Positions 33,317 through 46,279 of a stretch of DNA of 64,000 nucleotides are shown piece by piece. Origin of the DNA: Hysterium pulicare CBS 123377 (Eukaryota; Ascomycota; Dothideomycetes; Hysteriales; Hysteriaceae); the NCBI GenBank assembly GCA_000467715.1, contig AJFK01000465.1, positions 1-64,000 of the forward strand. The letters run 5' to 3'. The first letter of the stretch is position 1. Every line of letters starts with the position of its first letter. The notes under the pieces were generated by a model. The model saw only the letters and a list, made by a program, of their open reading frames with translations, was not told where the DNA came from and ran no database searches. The position numbers and the translations under genes are program-made.

Positions 33317-35119
33317 ATGCGCAACTTCTTCAAACGAAAGTCTGTCGTTGGAGACTTGGAACCCACTTCCGCATCCAAACCATCACCGACCATTCCACAA
33401 CGGATCGTCAACGGAGATGTAGATACAGATATCTTCACGAAAGCACCAGAGAAAGTGAAGTTTGACAATCCACCACACATCCTCATTATTGGTGCCGGCT
33501 CCCGGGGAAATGCTTACGCTGAAGCGGCCATAAGATCTACCAACGCGGTCATAAGTGGCGTTGCCGAACCCGTAGCTTTCAAGCGTACCGAACTGGGCAA
33601 GAAATATATCTGGGGACCTAAAGGCATGCCTAAGCCGGAACAAGAGTTCTCTGACTGGAGCCAATGGGTGAAGTATGAAGAGTCCAGGCGGCAGAGGGAG
33701 CAGGCTGGGGAGACGGTTGAAAAGGGAGTAGATGCGGTGTTCGTGTGCGTGATGGACGAAATGCATGAAGAAGTAGTCACTGGAATTGCAAAACTAGGGG
33801 TACACATTTGTTGCGAGAAGCCTATGTCGACTAGCTTGAAGTCTTGCCTTGGAATCTATGGAGCTCTCAAAGACGCGGAAGAGAAGAGGAAAACGCAAGT
33901 CAATGGAGATGGGAAAGTCAAAGAACCGATCTTCGGCATCTGCCATGTTCTGCGATACTCGCCCCACAACATGATGCTACGGCATTTGGTTCTCGAAAAG
34001 GAAGTAATTGGGGAGGTGTTGAGCATGGAGCACGTGGAACCAGTAGGGTGGTGGCATTATACCCACAGCTACGTCAGGTATGTTTCTCTCTACTCGTTTC
34101 TGGGATACAGCTGCTCATTACCATCCAGAGGAAACTGGCGCAAAGAGTCGACCACGGCACCGTTCCTCTTAACGAAGTCCTGTCACGATATGGATTTCAT
34201 CATGTGGATGTTGTGCTCGCCACCACCGAACAGTGATGCGAAACCCCATCTCCCTTCCTTCATGACGTCAACTGGGTTCAGGAGACTATTCAAGAAAGAC
34301 ATGAAGCCAAAGGAAGCTGGCGACGCTACCAACTGCCTCTCCTGCCCGATTGAAAATGATTGTACTTTCAGCGCAAAGAAGATTTACCTTGAGAGACACC
34401 TTGAGAAAGGCGATGCTGATTGGCCTGTCAACATTGTAAACCCAGAGATCGAAGACATCTACAAGACATCCGGACTCAAGACTGCAAGAGAGAAGCTTCT
34501 TGAGAACCTAAGGGAAGACTATACGGCAGATACGCCCGCCGCTGAGGTCTCAAGCCGAAATTGGTTCGGGCGATGCGTGTGGGAGTCAGATAATGACGTT
34601 TGTGAAGACCAATGTGTTACTATCACTTGGGATGATGATCCTCTCGGCGAAGATGAGGACGGCAAACCTATGATGAAAGGACGAGGGGAGAAGACTGCCC
34701 AGTTCCACATGGTAGCGTATACAGAAAAGATCTGTGAGCGCCGCGGTAGAATCTACGGCACCAAAGGAGAAATTGAATACGATAGCGAAACCATCAAAGT
34801 ATACAACTTCAAAACGGACAAGACAACAACTCATCGTCCCCACCAAGAGCCAGACGCGAGCGGACATGGAGGAGGGGACGAAGGATTAGCGAGACAATTC
34901 ATCATGGCAGTGGAAGCTGTCGATAACCAAGGCATTCCGGCAGCGGAAGCACAGCGCAAATATCTTGGGTGCGACTTGGATGAAGCTTTCCGAAGTCATG
35001 CCTTGGTCTTCGCAGCAGAAGACGCCCGGAAGCAACGTAAGGTGGTGGACTGGAAGCAGTGGTGGGAAGACGAAGTGGAGCGTCATTTACAGCAGCGTCA
35101 AGGTCAGACCACGACATGA
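33317..35119 (+). CDS. Gfo/Idh/MocA-family oxidoreductase
   Basis: Two exons (33317-34077, 34129-35119) give 583 residues. The Rossmann loop ILIIGAGSRG is at residues 55-64, and the family EKP motif appears as CCEKPMSTS. The C-terminal domain includes CLSCPIENDC, a Cys cluster found in a subgroup of the family. The predicted intron (GTATGT donor, CCAG acceptor) is 51 bp, has no in-frame stop and joins SYVR to GNWRKES. If retained, it would add 17 hydrophobic and aromatic residues. I prefer removal because the joined sequence keeps the conserved WR-KES step. The family uses NAD(P)H on sugars, inositols or related compounds; the substrate here is unknown. Confidence 0.85.
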   Translation: MRNFFKRKSVVGDLEPTSASKPSPTIPQRIVNGDVDTDIFTKAPEKVKFDNPPHILIIGAGSRGNAYAEAAIRSTNAVISGVAEPVAFKRTELGKKYIWGPKGMPKPEQEFSDWSQWVKYEESRRQREQAGETVEKGVDAVFVCVMDEMHEEVVTGIAKLGVHICCEKPMSTSLKSCLGIYGALKDAEEKRKTQVNGDGKVKEPIFGICHVLRYSPHNMMLRHLVLEKEVIGEVLSMEHVEPVGWWHYTHSYVRYVSLYSFLGYSCSLPSRGNWRKESTTAPFLLTKSCHDMDFIMWMLCSPPPNSDAKPHLPSFMTSTGFRRLFKKDMKPKEAGDATNCLSCPIENDCTFSAKKIYLERHLEKGDADWPVNIVNPEIEDIYKTSGLKTAREKLLENLREDYTADTPAAEVSSRNWFGRCVWESDNDVCEDQCVTITWDDDPLGEDEDGKPMMKGRGEKTAQFHMVAYTEKICERRGRIYGTKGEIEYDSETIKVYNFKTDKTTTHRPHQEPDASGHGGGDEGLARQFIMAVEAVDNQGIPAAEAQRKYLGCDLDEAFRSHALVFAAEDARKQRKVVDWKQWWEDEVERHLQQRQGQTTT

Positions 35120-36725
35120 ATAATGCCGGGCGCGTACTGAGATGATGCCGGAATCTGAAGGTGTGGTCAGGTCACGATGAAGCGTGGGCAGTCACGATGC
35201 GGTTTTGAGGTATTTAGGGGCATTTTTAGGAGTCAATTAGGGATATATTTGGTGCATTTGCTGTCTTGCTAATCACTGCTAATTATACTTCTTCGGGCAG
35301 CATGGGCGCTAAAGTCACCAAATTTGGAGGCAACACATGGCACCACAGGCTTGATCCATGCTAAAATAAGCTCACAAGAGCCTCATCAAAGTGCCAGCCT
35401 TAAACAAAACGGCAGCGTTTACAGGTGCAACGTCAGACGTCCACAGGCGCCTGGGACGAAATTGCGGAGGAACCAATCGCAAATGCTGTACTCAGGCATA
35501 ACGAAGTGCGTTAAGACGAAAGTTTCGCAAACTGATGTTCGGACGGTTCGGACTTCAGCTGAAGTGAAGGCCTGAGATCCAGCGTTGCGGTTGCGGCGCG
35601 GTGAGGCATTTTTGGAGTCGTCGTTGGGGTGGGCGATGCTGGAGACCCCCAGAAGTCCAAAAGTCCAACGCGTCGAGGAACGCGAGGGAATTTATCATTG
35701 TCCTTCTCCGCATTTTCGTGTTATAGTCGTGAACGGGTATGAGTCACTTGTAGAAGTATGCAGGTGGTTTCGAAACATCGTGGGCTATAGGCCAATAAGT
35801 GGGCAGATGGAGCGATGACTCTTAACGTCTGCAGTGAACCTGCAGTGATGCTTGTCTTCCCCGAGCTTGGAGCGCCCCACAAGGACGCGGGAGTCGGTTC
35901 GTGCCACCAATCACAGCAGAACACATCCAAGCGCCAAATATCAACACCACGCACCACGATTCGTTCCTTTGCGCAGCCAACCATGAAACTGACGCTCTGC
36001 TTCTTTGTCTATGCCTAGAATAGTTCTCAAATACATGCTGCACTGAGCGAGAACATGTCGGCGCCACGGCTCGCAGTTTCATCTTGCCAGCCGCCTGCAT
36101 GGCAGCGCCTCGCCGACCCTCTCGGGACTGACCGCTCTCTTTCCCCCGTCTTCATGCTTCCGCCATTCAGCAGCAGCGTCGGCCGTCGTCTGCCCGTGTG
36201 AAGAGCGCATCTGGTCAGAAATAGCAGCCGTTTCATGTACTAAGACGCATCTGCTAACGTCCGTTCCACTCGCCCAGGACGTGACCTATTGTTTCATTCT
36301 GGATCTGGCATTGAACGTAGTAGTCTCCGATCTGTTGCGATACTGCCGCATGGAGCCTAAGTGCCTGCTTTTCGGGTCTATAGACCTGTTGTTTCATCTT
36401 GTTTTGGCGCTAGACCTCGCACGCTTTGTCTTCGTGATTCTTTGGTTCCCATGTCTTCATTTCCCATCACATAAGTACCGATTGCTTCGCCGCACAACCA
36501 CTTCCTCACTCTCATCATCCGCCCGAAGTCCGTTTTACGAGACAACGATTCTCTTTTGTTCTTTCATTCTTGTCCTGTCCTAGACCGCACCAGGAGCTGG
36601 CTCCATCCTAATCGATATTCCTAATCCCTACCGTCACCCACTTGCTTTCTTTGCGTAAGTCATTGGATATCCTTCTCTTTGATCCATCTCTCATATCGTC
36701 TAGTCTGGTAGCAATCTTGTGAACA
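35120..36725. other. Long intergenic region with probable 5' leader of next gene
   Basis: About 1.6 kb is without a supported gene. The 3' half is pyrimidine-rich. A GTAAGT donor at 36655 and a TAG acceptor ending at 36711 outline a possible 57 bp intron in the 5' UTR just before the ATG at 36726. Short upstream frames exist but none looks conserved. Confidence 0.4.
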
Positions 36726-38504
36726 ATGTACTCTCGACAGACCACCCCGCCATCGGCGACGTTCGCCTATGTTCCGGATAGTGTCCAAAGCAACAATTCC
36801 TCGAACGGCACATGCTTTTCTCGGAACTCGTCTGCTGAACCCACCATTACTCCCCCAAGATCTCCCATAAGACAACATGGACCTCTTTTGTTGCCCAAGG
36901 TCAGACCTCAAGATCAAGTCACCGAACCTACCGGTGGCCCTGTTAGACATCGCCGGACGACGTCTAACTCCAGCATTGGCTATGCTTCATCAACCTTCAA
37001 CCCTTACTCTCGCCCAAACTCCATGATACGTCGAGCAACAAGCCCTCCCAACCACAGCGCACTTGTCTCCCCTGTTTCTCAACCTTCTCCATATGAACTC
37101 TCCTTCCATTCAGCTCTTAATTCTCCCATTTCTTTCACAACTTCGGAGTCTCGACGTCCATCCCTTGCTCACGCACGATCACACTCCACATCTGCTGTGC
37201 GCACTCACTCTCGTTCCGGCTCTGCTGGAAGCATTGACGAGTCGGTCATCGGTCGCTTTGGCTACCCTACCTACCGCCAATTGCCCAGCTATGTCACTGC
37301 CTCTTCTGCTGCGCCATCCAGCTTGAACTTGGTCACTGCCTTACCATCTACATACCACTCCCAAGTCCAAGAAGTGTCTCACTTCGCCTCAACAACACAA
37401 GACTTCCAGATTTCCGATTTCGACCCAGCACCAGCTGTGCAGTATCCCATTGCACAAGAGCTCCAATATGAAGCCTTCCAACAGCCTCTCGCTACTTCTT
37501 CCCTCCTTGAATACTTGACAGCTCCCAATCCCTCGCCAGCACTCGTCCGTCGCGTCACAGCCATTGGTCGCGGCCTTCACACCCACTTCTGGTGGGACAT
37601 CCGTAACCTCCGTAGCTGGACCGACTTCAACATCACCACCATAACCTCCATCCCGGGCCTCCTCCCCCTCCTCGAAATCCCCGTCCCAGACACCGACCTG
37701 CCCGTCCCTGGCCGCCCCAGTTTACAACCCGAAAACGAAGCTGCGCTCCATGATATCTGCGCTAATCACTACGCCGCAAAAGTAAACGCCGCGCTCAAAG
37801 TTGCCCAGGGCAACACGCACATGATGATGCGAGCCTGTCGCCCCACTCCAGGCTCTCGCCAACCCGAGTTCATCTCTAACTACCAATCCGACTACGAAAA
37901 GACCATCTACGGCGACGGCCGTGGCCGCGTCGTCGGTCTCGTAAAGGCCTACGACCAATGGAACACGGGCATGCGAGGCGAAGCAGCTCCCAAACAAGTC
38001 CTCTACCTTCAAGGTCTCGCGCATCTACATCGCGTAATGCGCGAACATGGCTGTCGCTACGGCTTCATTATGACCGAGATCGAGCTCCTCTGCGTGCGCT
38101 GCGGCGGCCCCTCCTCCGCCTCAACACCGGACACAACAATCGTAAACGCCGCAAACGGCATCCCGATCTTTGGATACCTCGAAGTCTCCTCTCCCATCCG
38201 CCTGTCCACCTCCGGCCGCAACCCCGAAACCTCGGAGCTTCAGATGACGGCCGGTCTCGCGCTCTGGTTCCTCCACATGCTGGCCAAGGAATCGCCCTTC
38301 GAGGGCATGGGAGGCTGGAAAATGGATGTTGGGGGCCCGGCGGCGTTGACGAGGCACAACTGTTTGGACAAGGATGGTTGGATCCCGAAGCCGAATATGG
38401 GGGAGAAGAGGGAGGCGAAGAGGTTGAGGGGGTGGGTTTTCCCTGAGGAGCCGCTGTCTAGGAAGGAGTGTGGACGGGGGAAGAGGGCCAGGTCTAGGTC
38501 TTGA
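36726..38504 (+). CDS. Conserved fungal protein of unknown function
   Basis: A single exon gives 592 residues. The first 220 are Ser/Pro/Thr-rich and likely disordered. The remainder is folded-looking and well ordered in composition: GLHTHFWWDIRNLRSW, then DFNITTITSIPGLL, a Cys-containing helix EHGCRYGFIMTEIELLCVRCGG, and GIPIFGYLEVSSPI. The Glu-rich strand pairs (ITEIELL and YLEVS) recall nuclease-like or kinase-like folds, but I cannot assign a family. Basic residues end the protein (GKRARSRS), a possible nuclear signal. Codon use resembles neighbouring genes. The long leader upstream suggests translational regulation, which is inference. Confidence 0.8.
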   Translation: MYSRQTTPPSATFAYVPDSVQSNNSSNGTCFSRNSSAEPTITPPRSPIRQHGPLLLPKVRPQDQVTEPTGGPVRHRRTTSNSSIGYASSTFNPYSRPNSMIRRATSPPNHSALVSPVSQPSPYELSFHSALNSPISFTTSESRRPSLAHARSHSTSAVRTHSRSGSAGSIDESVIGRFGYPTYRQLPSYVTASSAAPSSLNLVTALPSTYHSQVQEVSHFASTTQDFQISDFDPAPAVQYPIAQELQYEAFQQPLATSSLLEYLTAPNPSPALVRRVTAIGRGLHTHFWWDIRNLRSWTDFNITTITSIPGLLPLLEIPVPDTDLPVPGRPSLQPENEAALHDICANHYAAKVNAALKVAQGNTHMMMRACRPTPGSRQPEFISNYQSDYEKTIYGDGRGRVVGLVKAYDQWNTGMRGEAAPKQVLYLQGLAHLHRVMREHGCRYGFIMTEIELLCVRCGGPSSASTPDTTIVNAANGIPIFGYLEVSSPIRLSTSGRNPETSELQMTAGLALWFLHMLAKESPFEGMGGWKMDVGGPAALTRHNCLDKDGWIPKPNMGEKREAKRLRGWVFPEEPLSRKECGRGKRARSRS

Positions 38505-38863
38505 GTAACTATCACTACAGCTGCTGCTATCTTTCTTTGCTTTATATGTCTTGGAAGGGGTAATGGGAGCTTTACTGGCTTCTTTGGCTGCTGGATCAGC
38601 AATGGTGGAAATGTGCGGTTTGTGTTGTTTGTCTACTTTTTGTACGCATGAAATGGTGTCTTCTGGGTAGCATTTTGAAAAGGAGTTTATGTTGATTGCA
38701 TATTATAGCCTTGCTTGGATTTGAGATTCGAGCAGACGCAGCATATACTTGGTGTTTAGAGATTCAATTCATGGCTTCATTGCTCATTTGCCTATGCTTG
38801 GTTGATCGTTATAATCATGACATTTTGAACAACTTAATTCTTGAGCTCCTAAAGGCGAGATCT
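38505..38863. other. Convergent intergenic region
   Basis: A 359 bp stretch between converging genes; T-rich 3' UTR sequence and nothing else recognised. Confidence 0.45.
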
Positions 38864-40210
38864 CTACCTATCCACTGTAATGAGCCATCCATCGTCCAAG
38901 ACATTACCACGCTCATCACTACCACCCCAAACCACGACACTCGCACCATCAACTTCTGTACCCTTAGCAGAAGCGAAAAACGCCCTCGATCCCACTGCTT
39001 GTGTTCTCGATACACCGGGCGTATCCTTCTCCTCTTCGCCCGCAGCATCAACATGACGATAAGTGACCTCAGCCCACTTCCCTTCCTTCGTATCCTTCTT
39101 AATAGCACTCCTCGTCGCATCCTTAATACTCGCAGCCGAGGATCCCTCCGGCGGGAGTTGGAACGCCCAAGCATCATCCATAAACTCGCCCTGCCCAGCC
39201 TCGCCTCCCACAAGCAGCAGATAGTGTCTCCCCTGCCCAGTCGTAACCGGCACCAAGCCGGAGCAGACTCTTTCCTTCGGGGCCGGACCTTCTTTCGACT
39301 GGATCCGCTCCCACTCCCACCCACTCTTCAGCGCCGTCGTGCCGTCTTCGGCGTGTTTCCACACGGTGCTGACGTCGAGAGATTCGACGCCTCCGAGCTC
39401 CGCGTCTTCCTCGCTGGACCGTCCGTAGCCTCCGAAATGGTATAATCGATTGCCTACCAATGCCATTCCTGCGCCCTCTTTCCCGGATGACGATGGTGGA
39501 GGGATAGGCGACCATGTCCTTGAGCGGACATCGAACGCAAATCCATCATCACAAAGGTGCTGATCTCCAACCGTCTTCCCCCCCACAACGAAAATAGTGC
39601 CCCAGCTCTTATCCTCGGCCGGCTCCGGAACCGCTTTGGACGGATCTATCGGCTTCTGCGGCGCGCGTTCTTTAAACGTCGTATCCTTCGGCCCAGGCAG
39701 TTCCGAACTCGCACTCGCATGCCCAAAGCGATGAGAAGGATATTTAGCACTTTCCGCAGGGTCGAGATAACTCCAGGTATTGGATACCGTGTCGTAGACC
39801 CAAACCCTACCCTTCTCGTCCTCTACGCCCTCGCCGCCGAAAACGTAGATCGAGTCCCCGATCACAACAGCTGAATGCCCCTTCCTAGGTCCCGGCACGC
39901 TTCCACCCGTCGCACTGGCTCTCGCAGGTACGCTTTTATAGTCCGCTTCAAGGACGCCGGAGGAGGGGAGAATGATTATGTGCATGTCATTGTCGGCTAA
40001 GTGGGTGCCTTCGGTCTCGCCGCCGAAGACGTAGGCCCGGCCTTTGACGACGGAGATGGTGTGGTTGCGTCGGGGGAGCGGCGTCGAGGTTATGTGGGTG
40101 AAGTGTGCGCGGAGAGGGAGCGTTGGATGTGCTATGCCCATTGCTAGGGCTACGGCGCCTTCTATGACATTTTCCGCTGCGTAGAGGGCACCTGCTATTG
40201 CTGGTTCCAT
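38864..40210 (-). CDS. Kelch-repeat protein
   Basis: A single exon gives 448 residues forming a beta-propeller. Kelch blades are visible from the recurring YVFGGE or FVVGGK strands: RAYVFGGETEG near residue 60, SIYVFGGEG near 120, TIFVVGGKT near 205, RLYHFGGYG near 255, LLLVGGEAG near 335 and VVVWGGSDE near 430. Trp/Tyr positions of the kelch signature are largely kept (NTWSYL, RTWSPI). There is no signal peptide, BTB or catalytic domain. Such propellers act as protein-binding scaffolds, for example in cell polarity. An N-terminal Ala-rich helix (residues 4-25) precedes the propeller. Confidence 0.85.
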   Translation of the reverse strand: MEPAIAGALYAAENVIEGAVALAMGIAHPTLPLRAHFTHITSTPLPRRNHTISVVKGRAYVFGGETEGTHLADNDMHIIILPSSGVLEADYKSVPARASATGGSVPGPRKGHSAVVIGDSIYVFGGEGVEDEKGRVWVYDTVSNTWSYLDPAESAKYPSHRFGHASASSELPGPKDTTFKERAPQKPIDPSKAVPEPAEDKSWGTIFVVGGKTVGDQHLCDDGFAFDVRSRTWSPIPPPSSSGKEGAGMALVGNRLYHFGGYGRSSEEDAELGGVESLDVSTVWKHAEDGTTALKSGWEWERIQSKEGPAPKERVCSGLVPVTTGQGRHYLLLVGGEAGQGEFMDDAWAFQLPPEGSSAASIKDATRSAIKKDTKEGKWAEVTYRHVDAAGEEEKDTPGVSRTQAVGSRAFFASAKGTEVDGASVVVWGGSDERGNVLDDGWLITVDR

Positions 40211-40623
40211 TGTGGATGTAGCAGAGTACTGGGTATATGCTGATTGGTGTTATGAGACGAGGTATAGAGAACTGGTGTCTGGATATGATTTTGTAGAGGG
40301 TTGACAGAGGGAGCGTGGAGGATTATAGCTTTGTTTGTGGTGTATGTGGTAAGTTCAGCTCTTATGGAGCTGAGCTTAAGGTAGTGTGTGACGTCAGTGC
40401 TACATACCGAAACGCCGATCATCGTCAGCAGCACGTGAAGTAAGACATGTGGTAGAATAGGAATGAATAACTGTTTCCAAACAACACCCGACCTGTGATA
40501 TACTTCTACGTTGCATGTTGAGCGCCACTCTTTCGCCCCTTCCAACGTCACTGTAGCCTACCCAGCCAATCCCTAAACGCCTTGGAATGCAAAGGGGAGA
40601 ATTGGGGAATGAAACGCCTCAGC
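40211..40623. other. Intergenic region, no gene seen
   Basis: This 413 bp stretch holds the kelch gene promoter and the short 3' end of the next minus-strand gene. No coding potential is seen. Confidence 0.45.
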
Positions 40624-42849
40624 TTAGACGTTTGGAGAGAGCTGATCATATTTTACACACATTTCGACCTGCAATAACCTCATTAGTGGGTTGTACGGAC
40701 AAATGGCCTTCGCAACTTACGCTTTCAATTGAAGCTTGGAGGAAACTGCGAGCTTCCAGTCCAACCCAAACCCTTAGCATCGAAAAGTCACCAGCACGGA
40801 TCATAGAAGATCCGCCCTGGGCACCAAGTTGTCGCAAGATTGGTAGAGCACTATACGGAAGGTGATTAGCGATATAGTAAAGCATTCAAGACGAAGGGGA
40901 AACCCTACCCAGAAAACAAATCTAGGTTTGGGTCTAGACTCCTTCCAATGCCTTCGAGTAGCAGAATACTGAGTACTACATTGACGAAATCCCCTTCGAG
41001 TCGAACATGATGCGTTCGAACCATTGAAAGTACTTCGTTGAGGATGTCACCAATTTTGATATTTCCAAGCGCAAAGGTCCTGCTCTTCACACCTAACACA
41101 AGGTGCTGCATGCGAAGCGCAAATACTTCTGGGTCGATGACTGCATCAGGCTGTCTACATCTTTCCACCATCAGATGACCAGCTTTATATCCGTCGAACT
41201 CGGCAATCGATTTGAAGAGATCGAGGAAGTTGGTGCGGTTCGAAGCATTCAATTCAGTAACTAGACCAGTGTCTATGAAAATGAGTTGAGGCCGGTATCC
41301 CTCATCATCGATCTCTTTGAGCATTTCAGCCCATTCTGTCGGCTTTTCCTTGCAGGGCCGAAGTCTCTTCAGGACTTCTTCTGTAACGTCTTCGGAATCT
41401 CCTGGGCCAGTGGTTTTCTCACGATTGAAAATTGATACATCCAACTTTTCAGGCTTGTAGAACCGAACCATAATATTGCCAGGATGTAAGTCTGCATGAA
41501 TGAAGTTGTCAATCAAGAGCATGGTAAGAAAGGCATTGAGACCTTCGTCTGCAATGTCCTTTTGGAAGACCCCTCCTCCATTCTGCAGGAAATCTTCCAT
41601 TGGTATCCCCTGAGCAAATTCCTCGACCAAAACCTCACGAGTCGTAAACTCGGTATACGGGTAAGGGAACCACGTAGTGCCTCTATTCTTAAAGTGTTGA
41701 CGGAAAATAGTGAGATTTGCCGCTTCAATACGGAGGTCAAGCTGTAATCTCATCATCTCCCCGAATTGTATCACTTCGTCCGGGAAAGAGAGCCATTCCA
41801 TTGTTGGTATCGCATTGATAACGGCAGCGAAGAATCCCATTATTCGAAGGTCTCTACGGACGATTCTTTCGACCTTGGGATGTAATACCTTGATTGCAAC
41901 GTAGCTTGATGGGACGCGTTGAGGCATACTCTTCAAGGTAACATCGATGTTTTTCTTTATTCTTTGCGGGAGGTTCGGAGGCTCCAACTCAAGATCCGTG
42001 TCTCCAGATGCAACCAGGTCGGGATTCAGTTTGGCCTTATATACCTGGGCTATCGCACCTACCCCAAGCGGTGTCTCATCAAACTCCTCAAATATCTCGT
42101 CGAAGGGCCGTCCATTGAAAGCTTTCTGCAATGTTTTCTTCGTGCTAGCGAGCGAGTGTGCGGGGGCATTGGAATGGAGAGCGGACAACGTGATACATAA
42201 CTCCGTAGGAAAGATGTCTGATCGTGTGGCAGCCCATTGACCAAGCTGTAAGGCTCTAGTTAGCGACGTGTCAAGAAAGGATAAGACAAAAATTCACCTT
42301 GATGAAAGCAGCCCCAGCTCTTTCCATCGAGCGGACTAACAAACCATACCACCAAAGCGTTCCGCTCTTTTCATTATCTCGCTTGGGTTGGCGTTTTCCA
42401 AACCAAATCACTGGTAGTGTAGCCAGCACAGGAACGAAAATCACGACCAGATGCAAGAATCGCAGCCCCGTACAAATCGGCTCGATGATATACATATCAA
42501 CAAAGAAGTATATTCCTCGCCGGACCTTCTTCGAGTTCTCCAGCGCCTTGGGAACCTGCTCATTCAGCTCTTTCCTCGACGCCTCCAACATCGCCTCCTC
42601 ATGCGTCTTGCCGCCATTGTCAGATTCATCTTGCCCTAGAGCCACAAACGCGAGTGGACTGAGAGTGGCAGCGCCGCCAGACAGGAGGATTGTCCTTCCT
42701 GGGATCGAAGGAGGGCAGGTGAAATATCTGCGAGTGAACGGGGTGCGCGAGGAACCAAAGAAACGCTGCGAGGACCGAGTATTATGTTGGAGGAATTGGC
42801 GGAATCCTTGTCGAAAACATTGTCGGCCAAAGAGGCAGGCCGTCCTCAT
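40624..42849 (-). CDS. Mitochondrial ABC1/ADCK (UbiB-type) atypical kinase, Mcp2/Cqd2-like
   Basis: Four exons (42298-42849, 40909-42245, 40721-40850, 40624-40668) give 687 residues. An Arg-rich presequence is followed by membrane segments at about residues 48-68 and 125-147. The family KxGQ region appears as KLGQWAATRSDIFP across intron 1. The core includes AIKVLHPKV (Lys of the ATP site), HADLHPGN (catalytic loop) and FIDTGLV, equivalent to DFG. The last two exons are short and add a C-terminal helix. Yeast Mcp2/Cqd2 affects coenzyme Q distribution and lipid homeostasis in mitochondria. UbiB-type proteins show ATPase rather than protein kinase activity; both points are family knowledge. The final 45 bp exon is the least certain part. 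Confidence 0.87.
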
Positions 42850-43138
42850 AGTATGCTATGAAGCGAATAATGCAGTAAATGTGGCGTCTGGAGGTTCCAT
42901 GAGGACGTTGAGGCGATAGACGGAAGTTGATGATTGAGCACAAGTCCTCGGCAAGGACGTCATCTTGATGGTGCCACAAGCTAGAGCGAAAGCTACAGGA
43001 AGCAAGTCACCTACTACCCGCCCAACCACGGCAGACAGAACGTGGACATCCATTCCACGATGTACATGTATTTACATTGAAGGCTATATATACTCGAAAT
43101 GCCATCAACATCAGACTCACACCCCTATCGCTTAACTC

Positions 43139-46279
<3,141 letters not shown>

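Noticed and set aside
36281-36583. Hydrophobic plus-strand frame that could be a small membrane protein
   Set aside because: It sits in the pyrimidine-rich leader upstream of 36726, where hydrophobic codons arise by composition, and it lacks a defined topology or family motif.
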